Below, one piece after another: positions 1 to 9,125 of a stretch of 64,000 nt of DNA. Source of the stretch: Rutidosis leptorrhynchoides (taxonomy: Eukaryota; Streptophyta; Magnoliopsida; Asterales; Asteraceae); NCBI RefSeq assembly GCF_046630445.1, contig NC_092339.1:80127501-80191500 (forward strand). Reading direction: 5' to 3'. Below the pieces are notes generated by a model. The model worked only from the letters and a program-made list of their open reading frames with translations. It was not told the DNA's origin and made no database searches. Each line of letters opens with the position of its first letter. Position 1 is the stretch's first letter. A program made the translations under genes and the position numbers.

Positions 1-192
1 TTTATGTAATATTATAACTAATAACCTATAAGTAATAAATAAAAAGTGACATTTATATAAATAATAAAACAATTGGGAACTAAATATATACAAGTCATGA
101 ATTAGTAAAAAGAAAATAATACTTATCATGTAGTAAATGTAAAAATAATAATAATAATAATAATAGTAATAATAATGAGACTAAAAAATCTT

Positions 193-357
193 ACATCCTT
201 ATGTTGACTAAAAATAAAGTGTAAACTAGTACATCCTTATGTTGACTAATTATAAACTAGTACCACCTATTGTTGACTAAAAATTATAAAACAAAATAAA
301 ATCATTAATTAGAACATCCTTATGTTGACTAACACTCTAATACTTGCACTATATAAA
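193..357 (+). promoter_or_regulatory. LTR C U3 promoter: four 18-bp direct repeats with TTGACT cores, then TATA box
   Basis: The motif acatccttatgttgacta occurs at 193-210, 231-248 and 313-330, with a degenerate copy near 260-277. Each copy contains TTGACT, the core of the W-box bound by WRKY factors. A TATA box (tatataaa) follows at 350-357, and a CT-rich leader begins about 25 bases later. Repeats of this kind upstream of a TATA box are typical of stress-responsive retrotransposon enhancers. The binding claim is inference. Confidence 0.6.
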
Positions 358-570
358 CACCTAGTTTCTCATTCACAAATCACACCAAAATCCTCTCTCA
401 AAAACAATCTCTCCCTCTCCCTCTCTTGTGGTATTCGGATCTTCAAGCTTGTTCTTCATGTTCTTCAAGAATCTTCAAGGAGTTCTTCAAGATTTTCAAG
501 GCTTTGATCTTCCATCTTCATCGTGTTCATCTTTTCTTTGTTAATTATCTTGAATCTTCAAAGGTATAAC

Positions 571-896
571 ATAAACCCTAAACTATTTACATAAACTTTG
601 AACTTTGATAATTCATATTCATATTATAAACTTGTTATTCATAAGTATATACATAAACACACCTAGATTTATATATACATATATACATGTAAAAAAAAAT
701 ATTTTTATATATATATATATACACATATATATACGTATACATATTAAAACCTTAAACCCTAATTACACCTAAACTATAATTCTTAAACCCTAATTAATTA
801 AACTCTAAGCATTTATGAAACCCTAGGACATTAATTACTAAACCCTAGTTATTAATTACTACTTTAATTAACTAACCCTAGTTAATGAAACCCTAA
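571..896 (+). promoter_or_regulatory. Cluster of telo-box-like AAACCCTA motifs downstream of the LTR C leader
   Basis: Seven AAACCCTA or AACCCTA motifs are scattered between about 573 and 896 in an AT-rich stretch that starts right after a donor-like AAAG/GTATAA (about 563). They match the plant telo-box cis-motif but are not a tandem telomeric array. Their function here is unknown. Confidence 0.35.
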
Positions 897-2168
897 TACT
901 ACTTATACTAGTACTTAACATGTATACACTATTACTATTACTAGCACCTATAACCTACTAATTATATTGTAGCACAAAAATATTTTGGGATATGTATTAG
1001 AGATGTATAGATCTTCGAACTTTCTTGACGAATGGTTTCTACGAGATTCTAGGCAGAGGGTTTGGATTTCCGATTTAAAGGGTCCTATGGCTCAAGCCCC
1101 TAGATCTAAATTAGCCATTCGAAGGGAAAGGGGTGATTGGAAGCTTATCTAATACGGCAAGTATCCTAAAATGGAAACACTCATAAAAGTAGAAACTCTC
1201 TAGTCATAGAAACTTAGTAAAATAAGAAACTTTCTAAAAATAGAAACTTTATAAAAATAGTAACTTACTAGGAATAGAAACTTAGTAAAACATACTATAC
1301 TTAAACACATACTTAAACTTAAACATGGGCAAAACACTTAACTACTCTTAAATGTCAATAGGTTGACTTTCCTGCTCACTCATTCAACTCTCTATTCCGA
1401 GGAATAACTCTCTCTACTTACTAAGGTGAATTCATAGCCCCACTCTTTATTGCTAGCAAACTTATTTAACTTATTTGGGGTGAGACACATGCTGCTTTTA
1501 CTATTTACAATTTAGACACAAGTACCAACTGCTAAAACTATGCTATACCCGGCTACGTCCGACTAAGTCCCTACAGTGATATTTTTAAGTGCTGCGGCAT
1601 GCTTATTTATTGGGGGTAGGCCTATCGGGAGTAACGTCCCCGATACATTTGACTCAGTCTTTGTATTACTTGATAATGAAATTTAAACCGACAAGGACAG
1701 ACACAACTTGTCATGGGGCAAACTTGAACGTTTAGTCTAAATATCACGCACTGGCATAACTTTTGGATCTGCGAGATCTACTTTTTGATCCTGCGGGAGA
1801 TCAACTTTACAACTAAATCTTGTGGTCTAAAAACAACGATAACTACTTTTGTTAAACCTATGAACTTCACTCAACCTTTTTGGTTGACACTTTAGCATGT
1901 TTTGTCTCAGGTGCTGTTTGATTCAAGCTTTCTTATCTACTACTTATGTGATGCTACTTGGACTTAGGATCAAGAGATATCGCATTTATTACTTCTGCAT
2001 ATGAACAATTACTTTATCGTTATTTCCATTATTGTAACGACATTTCATTTTCCGCTGCGTACTCAATAAAGTTAAATTTTCTCATTTAGTATTGTTCTCG
2101 TATTATAATATGTTGGTTTATTTGATATTAGTAACGTTTCTTCCAGACCCTATTGGGAGGACGTTACA

Positions 2169-3084
2169 ATTGGAGTGTATATACCAATAGTACATACATC
2201 TAAAAGCTGTGTATTGTACGAGTACGAATACGGGTGCATACGAGTAGAATTGTTGTTGAAACTGAACTAGGATGTAATTGTAAGCATTTTTGTTAAGTAG
2301 AAGTATTTTGATAAGTGTCTTGAAGTATTTCAAAAGTGTATGAATACATATTAAAACACTACATGTATATACATTTTAACTGAGTCGTTAAGTCATCGTT
2401 AGTCGTTACATGTAAATGTTGTTTTGAAACCTATAGGTTAACGATCTTGTTGAATGTTGTTAACCCATTGTTTATTATAACAAATGAGATGTTAAATTGT
2501 TATATTATCATGATATTATGATATATAATATATCTTAGTATGATATATATACAGTTAAATGTTGTTACAACGATAATCGTTACATATATGTCTCGTTTCG
2601 AAATCATTAAGTTAGTAGTCTTATTTTTTACATATGTATTTCATTGTTAATACACTTAATAATATATTTACTTATCATTTAACATAATTAACCAAGTGTA
2701 TCAATATCTTAATATGATTCATATGTACCTAGTAAGACGTTGTTATAACGATAATCGTTATATATATCGTTTTCGAGTTTCTTAAATTAATAGTCTCATT
2801 TTTATGTATATAACTCATTGTTAAAATACCTAATGAGATACATACTTATAATAAAATCATGTTAACTATATATATAACCATATATATGTCATCGTATAGT
2901 TTTTACAAGTTTTAACGTTCGTGAATCACCGGTCATCTTGGGTGGTCAATTGTCTATATGAAACCTATTTCAATTAATCAAGTCTTAACAAGTTTGATTG
3001 TTTAACATGTTGGAAACACTTAATCATGTAAATAACAATTTCATTTAATATATATATAAACATGGAAAAGTTCGGGTCACTACA
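2169..3084 (-). repeat. Family A LTR fragment (minus strand), cut by LTR C
   Basis: The reverse complement begins TGTAGTGACCCGAACTTTTCC, reading leftward from 3084. It matches the starts of the family A LTRs at 37164 and 54370. It is cut at 2169 where LTR C was inserted: the continuation ('gatcattggagtg' in other copies) lies left of the window. It lacks the minisatellite seen in the minus-strand element at 23204-33431. Its insertion point is in the Athila-like 5' LTR, because the sequence after 3084 matches the 3' LTR from about 20845. Confidence 0.85.
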
Positions 3085-3224
3085 CACTGCCTATAAGTGT
3101 TGTAGCAAGGTTTAGGTATATCCATTCTATAAATAAATAAATATCTTGTGTAAAATTGTATCGTATTTAATAGTATTTCCTTGTAAAAAATAATACTATT
3201 TCCTAGTACACCTCGCACACATCA
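3085..3224 (+). repeat. Athila-like 5' LTR, terminal 140 bp
   Basis: This stretch ('cactgcctataagtg' to 'cgcacacatca') is nearly identical to the last 140 bp of the 3' LTR (ending at 20986), apart from one A-run length difference. It ends in CA and a PBS follows within ten bases. The rest of this 5' LTR was displaced leftwards by the family A insertion. Confidence 0.9.
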
Positions 3225-3232
3225 AGTATTTT

Positions 3233-3250
3233 TGGCGCCGCTGTCGGGGA
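3233..3250 (+). other. Primer binding site of the Athila-like element
   Basis: The sequence tggcgccgctgtcgggga lies 8 bases after the LTR end. It has the TGGCGCC...CGGGGA form characteristic of plant Athila elements. It marks the start of minus-strand DNA synthesis and fixes the element's orientation as +. Confidence 0.85.
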
Positions 3251-3592
3251 ACTACTTGCTTAAACACCGGAAGCGCAACGTTATATATATAAAAAAAAGA
3301 TTTTTATTAATTTTTAGTTTACTTTTATAAAAATACGCTTTTGTAAAAATACATTTTAAATATACGAAAATATAAAAAGAAAAGAAAAACAAAATATTTA
3401 TATATTTTTAATAGTTTGTTATATATATATAAAATTATAAAGTTTCTTTATTTTTATTTTAGTTTTTAAAATTAAATTTTTATTTAAGTTATATAAATAT
3501 TATATATATTTAAAACAGAAAACTGAAAAAAAAAAATTTAAAAACCACGAAGTCTGGTACTGTAGCAGCCCAACTCTGGCACAAAACCCTAG

Positions 3593-3643
3593 CTCATGCG
3601 ATCGCATGAGCCCGAAGGCAAAAATTCATGCGATCGCATGAAT
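3593..3643. repeat. Pair of perfect palindromes with core CATGCGATCGCATG in the Athila-like leader
   Basis: CTCATGCGATCGCATGAG (3593-3610) and ATTCATGCGATCGCATGAAT (3624-3643) share a 14-bp core. Their flanking bases differ, yet each copy remains fully self-complementary. A matching pair lies in the 3' LTR (19421-19468). They are strikingly GC-rich in a leader that is otherwise mostly A and T. Confidence 0.9.
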
Positions 3644-4570
3644 GTACCTGACACGCCACAGTTGACCTAATTCAGCATTAATTACGGAGTATATTTTAAT
3701 TATTATTATTATAACCCTAATTAGGTTTAGATTATTTAATTATTTAGTATTAGTTTTAATTAATTTGTTTTATTTAGTTTAATTAGTTTTAATAAATTAT
3801 AAAATTAATAGTTTTATAAAATAAATAATATAAAAATAATATTTTTATAAAAATTGTACTTTTTACTACTTTAAGTTTATTTTTATATTTTGTTTCTTTT
3901 TATTCGTTTTAGCGTAATTTTTGTATTTTTCGCTCGTATTTAGTTTTAAGACATAGTTTTTGCCATAGTTATTTTTATTTCTAGATTTTTAGGCTTTGCC
4001 GTAAAATCTCTTAAGTGCTTTTTCTTTAGACTAAAATTTAGGTGCTTTAGAATTTTGCGACGCCTTTTTTATATTTTAGTACCTTTTTAAGTTATTGCCA
4101 TTTGGGATATAGTTTTTCTTTTAAGCTTTAATATTTCTAGACGCAACGTTTAATTCTTAGTTTTTAGTTCCTTTTTAAGTTTCGACGCTCTACTTTCTTA
4201 TTTTTATTTTTAGACGCCTATTATTTTTCGACCTTTTATTTTTTCGATGTTTTTCGACGCGCTCTTTTTATTTTTTTATTTTTCGCCACTCTAGTTTTTA
4301 GGACTTAGATTTTTTCTATTTCTTATCTAAAATTTCTTTAAATTTTGACGAAAAATTATTTTAAGTGGTTGAATTGATAGACATCCAAATTTTCTGTTTC
4401 GTAGTAATAGTTGGATTTGTTAGTGGCTGAGTTGTGAGCTTCCGATTTAAAGGGTTCTGGCTCCCTGCTGCATCTATTGGCTATTCGAAACGTGGGCAAA
4501 AGCAGAAAAGTCTATTAATTTGATAACTTATATAATTTTTATCTTTTATAACTAATAGGATATTCAGTGA

Positions 4571-6502
4571 ATGCACCGAGCAAAATGTTCACCACCTTTC
4601 ATACGTTCACCACCTGTAACTCGATCAAGACATCTAGCCAATATTGTCGCCATTGATTTTTCTTTAGAATCATCACCTAGTCGAACAAGTACTCCAATTC
4701 AAATTTCCGATAATCCATTTTTTGAACCCGACCTCACAATTGAGAATCCGGAGGATCTTCAGGGACAATTCAGAGATCCTACACCATTAATCTTTCCTCC
4801 GGAACCACCAATCATTCAAACAGAGATTGTCGAGGAACCAACCATTAAATCAGAATCCTCTAGTGATTCAGATTCAACAAATTTAATTATGGAGAATCTG
4901 TAACCTCTAAGTATGGAAGACCGAATGAGAGCCATACGCACGGGCCAAGGTCACGCAATTACTCAACCTGACATTAATGCGCCAGATTATGAAATCAAAG
5001 GACAAATCCTACACATGGTAACTAATCAATGCCAATTTAGTGGTGCGCCGAAGGAAGATCCAAATGAACATCTTCGTACATTTAATAGGATCTGCACTTT
5101 ATTTAAAACAAGAGAAGTGGAGGATGAACAGATATACCTCATATTATTTCCCTGGACTTTAAAGGGAGAAGCCAAAGATTGGTTAGAATCGTTACCTGAA
5201 GGAACGATTGACACATGGGATGTTTTAGTTGAGAAATTTCTTCAAAGATTCTTTCCGACATCTAAATCCGTGAGACTTCAAGGAGAAATTGCCACGTTCG
5301 TGCAAAAGCCAAATGAAACGTTATATGAGGCATGAACAAGATTCGGAAGGATGTTGAGAGGATGTCCTCAATACGGTTTAGATACTTTTCAAATAGTACA
5401 AATCTTTTATAAGGGCGTAGACATCGCCACACGAAAAGACATCGACACAGCAGCTGGTGGTTCCATTATGAAGAAAACTGCAACCGAATCTCACAAGATC
5501 ATTGATAACACAGCATCCCACTCTCATGAGTGGCATCAGGAAAAAGACATTTTTCATTCATCTAAAGCGGCTAGAGTCGATTCTAGTCATAACTTTGATT
5601 CTGTTTCCGCAAAAATAGATGCTTTCAAGAGACGAATGGAAAAGATGAATAAAGATATTCACGCAATACGAATCAGTTGTGAGCAATGCAGTGGACCACA
5701 CTTAAGGAAAGATTGTAACATTGAGCAAACGATGGAACAACGTGAGAATGTTTCCTACATGAACCAAAGGCCGAAAAATAATTATCAAAATAATTATCAA
5801 CCACCAAGGCTAAACTTCAATCGAAATCAAAACATTCTTTACAATCTAAATGGACCTAACAATAACTCGTATAACCAACAAGGTCCGAATAACCAACCAA
5901 CTCAAAACAACACTTTCAATCAACAAAGACCCATCTTGTATAAACCACCACAACAAACCAAAGAGAAAAAGTCAAATCTGAAAGAAGTGGTATTTAAGCT
6001 AGTTGAATCTCAAACACAATTTATTGAAACACAAACCCAAACGAATGAGAGGTTTGATCAGTCATTTAGAACTCAACAAGCTTCCATTTTGAATCTAGAA
6101 AAACAAGTAGGCACTCTTGCTAGATTGATGAGTGAAAGGGAACAAGGAAAGCTACCAAGTAATACTGAAGTAAATCCTCAGAATGAGAATGTTAACATGG
6201 TGTCAACAAATTCTGAAAAACCAGCATCAGAAGATGGGAAGGTTTTAGATGTGAGTAACAATGATGAAGTTACACCACTACCACCACCTGAGTATGTAAA
6301 GCCAGTGGTGGCACCATACAAACCACCCATCCCGTTTCCAATAAAAGGAGTTGAGTATGAGCAAGTAATAGGTAATAAAGTTTGTGATACCTCTGGAAAG
6401 AAGAAGAAGAAGAAGAAGAAGAAGAAGAATAAGAAAGTGCAAGAAACAAAAAACCGTAAAAATAAACCCGGTGAAGACAGTTCCACCAAAACCTCCACCT
6501 AG
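4571..6502 (+). pseudogene. gag: Athila-like gag, interrupted by two in-frame stops
   Basis: This is the capsid/nucleocapsid precursor of the Athila-like element. Three consecutive segments are in the same frame. An N-terminal acidic segment runs 4571-4903 and ends at TAA. A capsid domain follows at 4913-5335, with the conserved retrotransposon gag pattern (GEAKDWLESLP...W..L..KFL..FFP), ending at TGA. The third segment runs 5351-6502 with a CCHC zinc knuckle at its residues 110-122 (C-x2-C-x3-H-x4-C), an Asn/Gln-rich stretch, and a Lys run encoded by (AAG)n at 6398-6428. The stops sit where CAA and TGG codons are expected, so they look like C-to-T and G-to-A decay. The protease follows in another frame near the (AAG)n run. 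The protein would act in particle assembly in the cytoplasm. This copy cannot make full-length Gag without readthrough. Confidence 0.85.
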
Positions 6503-7334
6503 GGTAGGTGATCCGAGTGAATTTATTGTTCCTTGTCTACTTAGCGATTGTGTCATGTATGATGCACTAGCAGATTTAGGTGCGAGTGTGAGTGTTATGC
6601 CTCTTTCATTATATAGGAGATTAGGAGTAGGTAAGTTAACTCCAACGGATATGAGTGTTCGACTCCTTGCTCAAACCATTAAGCACCCAGTTGGAATTGC
6701 TGACAACCTACCCGTTCAAGTAGGTAATTTAACCTTTCTAGTCAAATTCATTGTCATTGACATAGAAGAGGACCCAAACATTCCTCTAATTTTAGGTCGA
6801 CCATTCTTAGCATCCACCGGGGCGTTATTTGATGTAAGAAAGGGTAGAATGACACTTAGTAATGATGAGAAATCGATCACCTTGATGATTCGAAAGTCTA
6901 AATCTCCACCAACCAAAACCGTTGAATCAGCAAAAATGATTGGTAAGAACCATGTTGTTTTACCAACTCCAACGGTAGTGCTTAATAATAATAAAATGCC
7001 TAAGTGTGGGGAAGATGAAGTAACACCTAATGATAACCTGATAACAAAGAACCCCGTTGTTGATATGAAATTAAATGACCCCATTATTAATAGTTCAATG
7101 AAGAAACTTTTTAAACGGATTCGCGATGCTAGAACCAAGGGGAACTTTAAGTTATGTAACCGGTTAGTATTGAATCTATCGCCTAAAGAAAAGGCGAAAC
7201 TAGTTGAATTTGTGGATATTACACGGGAATCCGACCAATGGCTTAAAGCAAAAGTCACAGATATGCAAGTTGATTATGGTCCAAGAGAAATTGACGATGA
7301 AGTTAATCACAATTTCGACACCACATCTACCTAA
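6384..7334 (+). CDS. pro: Athila-like aspartic protease region (316 codons open)
   Basis: The frame is open from the (AAG)n run to a stop at 7334. After about 35 Arg/Lys-rich residues comes a retropepsin domain. Its active-site motif is A-D-L-G-A-S (around 6571-6590), and the second conserved block is LILGRPFLAS (around 6788-6817). A roughly 150-residue C-terminal extension ends in a D/E-rich tail. The protease would cleave Gag. Its frame differs from the end of gag, so the real junction is either a frameshift site or a lesion in the AAG run. The ATG at 6384 is only the first in frame and is probably not a true start. No reverse transcriptase, RNase H or integrase follows before the 3' LTR, which is unusual for Athila. 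Confidence 0.8.
   Translation: MIPLERRRRRRRRRRIRKCKKQKTVKINPVKTVPPKPPPRVGDPSEFIVPCLLSDCVMYDALADLGASVSVMPLSLYRRLGVGKLTPTDMSVRLLAQTIKHPVGIADNLPVQVGNLTFLVKFIVIDIEEDPNIPLILGRPFLASTGALFDVRKGRMTLSNDEKSITLMIRKSKSPPTKTVESAKMIGKNHVVLPTPTVVLNNNKMPKCGEDEVTPNDNLITKNPVVDMKLNDPIINSSMKKLFKRIRDARTKGNFKLCNRLVLNLSPKEKAKLVEFVDITRESDQWLKAKVTDMQVDYGPREIDDEVNHNFDTTST
6398..6428 (+). repeat. (AAG)n microsatellite inside gag
   Basis: About ten AAG units encode poly-lysine in the gag frame and poly-arginine in the protease frame. The frame changes near this run. Confidence 0.9.
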
Positions 7335-8723
7335 GTATGGGGAGATTCAAATGTTCTAAAAAGAAAACGCTGTTTAGAGTTAGTTGTTCTGTTCTCGTGT
7401 AGTTCCGAGAATGGAATCCGATTGGTCTTTTCCACTAGCAGACACTAAAGAACTAGTTTTCTCCCCCCATTCTGAATTTTTGTTTTGTAGGTTTTGTTTG
7501 AAATTAATATTCTTTTTAAATTTAAGTTTTGTGTGAATTTAAAAAAAAAAATTACTTTATTTCATTAAGTTTAAAAAATGATTTCTAAAATTCATCGTAA
7601 GTTGAAGAATAGGTCATGGAACCGAAATTGCTTTACCCGAGGGCGGGGAGAAAAATTTTGTTATCATTATTTTTAATATTATTGATCTAAAGTATAAAAA
7701 AAAAATTAAAAAACCCAAAAATCTTTGCTTTTAAAACAATCGCTTTAAAAACGACAAATTTTAAATTTTGTCGAGGGACGGACTAGGTAAACATACTGAA
7801 ACTACCTAAAGTAAAAGGAAACAAAATGTTAAAAATTATTCATTTAAATTGTTTTAATAAATAAAGGTTTTATATAAAAAATAAATAAATATATATTATA
7901 TATATGTTTGTAGTTTATCTTATGTACAAAACAGGGTAAAACAGCGCACTTTCAAAGACTGACATTAAAGTTCAGCAAAAGCTACTAATTTTGACGACAA
8001 GACGTAAAATATCAAATGTAATATAAAATAGTATGTTTGCAAACTCGGTATTTTTAATCACTTTTCTATACTAATCACCCTCATGAATTTATAATTATAG
8101 TAAGATTTCATGCAAATGAGGGCATTGCATGATCTCAAGTGTGGGGAAGGGTTATAAATTCTCTCGGGTTTACACTTAGTTTAATTGCCAAATTTTGTGA
8201 AAATTTGAAAAATTTTCAACTAAATGAATTCAAAATCATGTTTATACATATTTATGAACGATAAAACTAGGTGTTAATACCGAAATTATTGTTACCTCGG
8301 AGAGAACATAAATGGAGAAACAACCCAAAACATTAGAATTCATTTAATATGGAATTGAGGAGAATAAAAAGGCAAAGAAAAAAATAAATAAAAGCTAAGT
8401 GTGGGAAGAATTTACCAATTTCTTTAAAACACATATCACATATTTGGTACAGATTATTGCAGGTACTTTTGCTTTGGACTAAACTAATCAGTTTTACCCG
8501 ATTTATTGTAATACCTTTGAAAGAATAGATGGATCTACACGATGAATCAATTCCATCATTAAAAGGAAGTACAGTCTTCTGAAAAAGACACGCGCTTCTT
8601 GATTTAGGTCAGGAAGTTGTCGTCCAGACCAGCTGTAGGTTGATGAAAAATCTAGAAAAGTCATCTCTAAAATCAGCAGGAAATCCACGAACCTCAGCAT
8701 CAAACAGGGTCGCCAAGTGGTTA
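7335..8723 (+). other. Athila-like 3' non-coding region, first part
   Basis: This AT-rich stretch follows the protease stop. It contains phrases typical of this element type ('aagtgtggggaagg' near 8139-8152 and 'aagtgtgggaagaa' near 8396-8409). I find no pol motifs on either strand. It ends at GGTTA (8719-8723), the left target duplication of the inserted element, and resumes at 17974. Confidence 0.6.
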
Positions 8724-9086
8724 TGTAATAACCCGACTTTTTACGTTAACTTTTCGTTAAAAACTTAACAACTGTTAATTAAAATTTACAATTTTGTATG
8801 TAATTTTTTTTAATATACTATTATTAATATTGGTTATATGTTTTTTTAAAAACACTACGGTTAGTGAAAACGAGAAAAATATATTTTAAGACAACAAAAC
8901 GTATGATTATTAATTTTAATAATTATGTTATATAACAATTGAGTTTTAAAAATCATTTTAATTAAGTAGGATGTCAATACTTATATTTTTATTAGTATTC
9001 AACAAGTATTTATACGCATATTATACAAACGTTTCTACATGTATGTGCATAGTTATATACACTAATAATTCAAACTAATAATTCTG

Positions 9087-9125
<39 letters not shown>

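Larger units (their letters stand above)
1..2168 (+). repeat. Family C LTR, right-hand part (solo or 3' LTR; left end outside window)
   Basis: I read this as one long LTR on the + strand. A TATA box lies at 350-357, followed by a pyrimidine-rich leader with repeated cttcaag motifs (370-560). Near the right end is the block 'cttgtggtcta...ttgacactttagcatg...ctcaggt' (about 1812-1912), shared with the other LTR families here. The right end reads GGACGTTACA at 2168, similar to the GGGTCGTTACA end of the element at 8724-17968. The next bases continue a different LTR (family A, minus strand), so there is no PBS here and this is a solo or 3' LTR. The next five bases, ATTGG, are the expected target duplication, but the left copy is outside the window. 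No coding region is supported. Confidence 0.6.
3225..4570 (+). other. Athila-like untranslated leader
   Basis: About 1.3 kb of very AT-rich sequence lies between the PBS and the first gag codon. It holds two perfect palindromes (3593-3610 and 3624-3643). At 4374-4495 is a stretch ('ttcgtagtaatagttgg ... cgatttaaaggg ... ctattcgaaa') whose wording also occurs in LTR C (1005-1130). No open reading frame is supported. Long leaders are usual for this group. Confidence 0.6.

Noticed and set aside
571..896. Interstitial telomere
   Set aside because: The motifs are scattered singly and are not in tandem.
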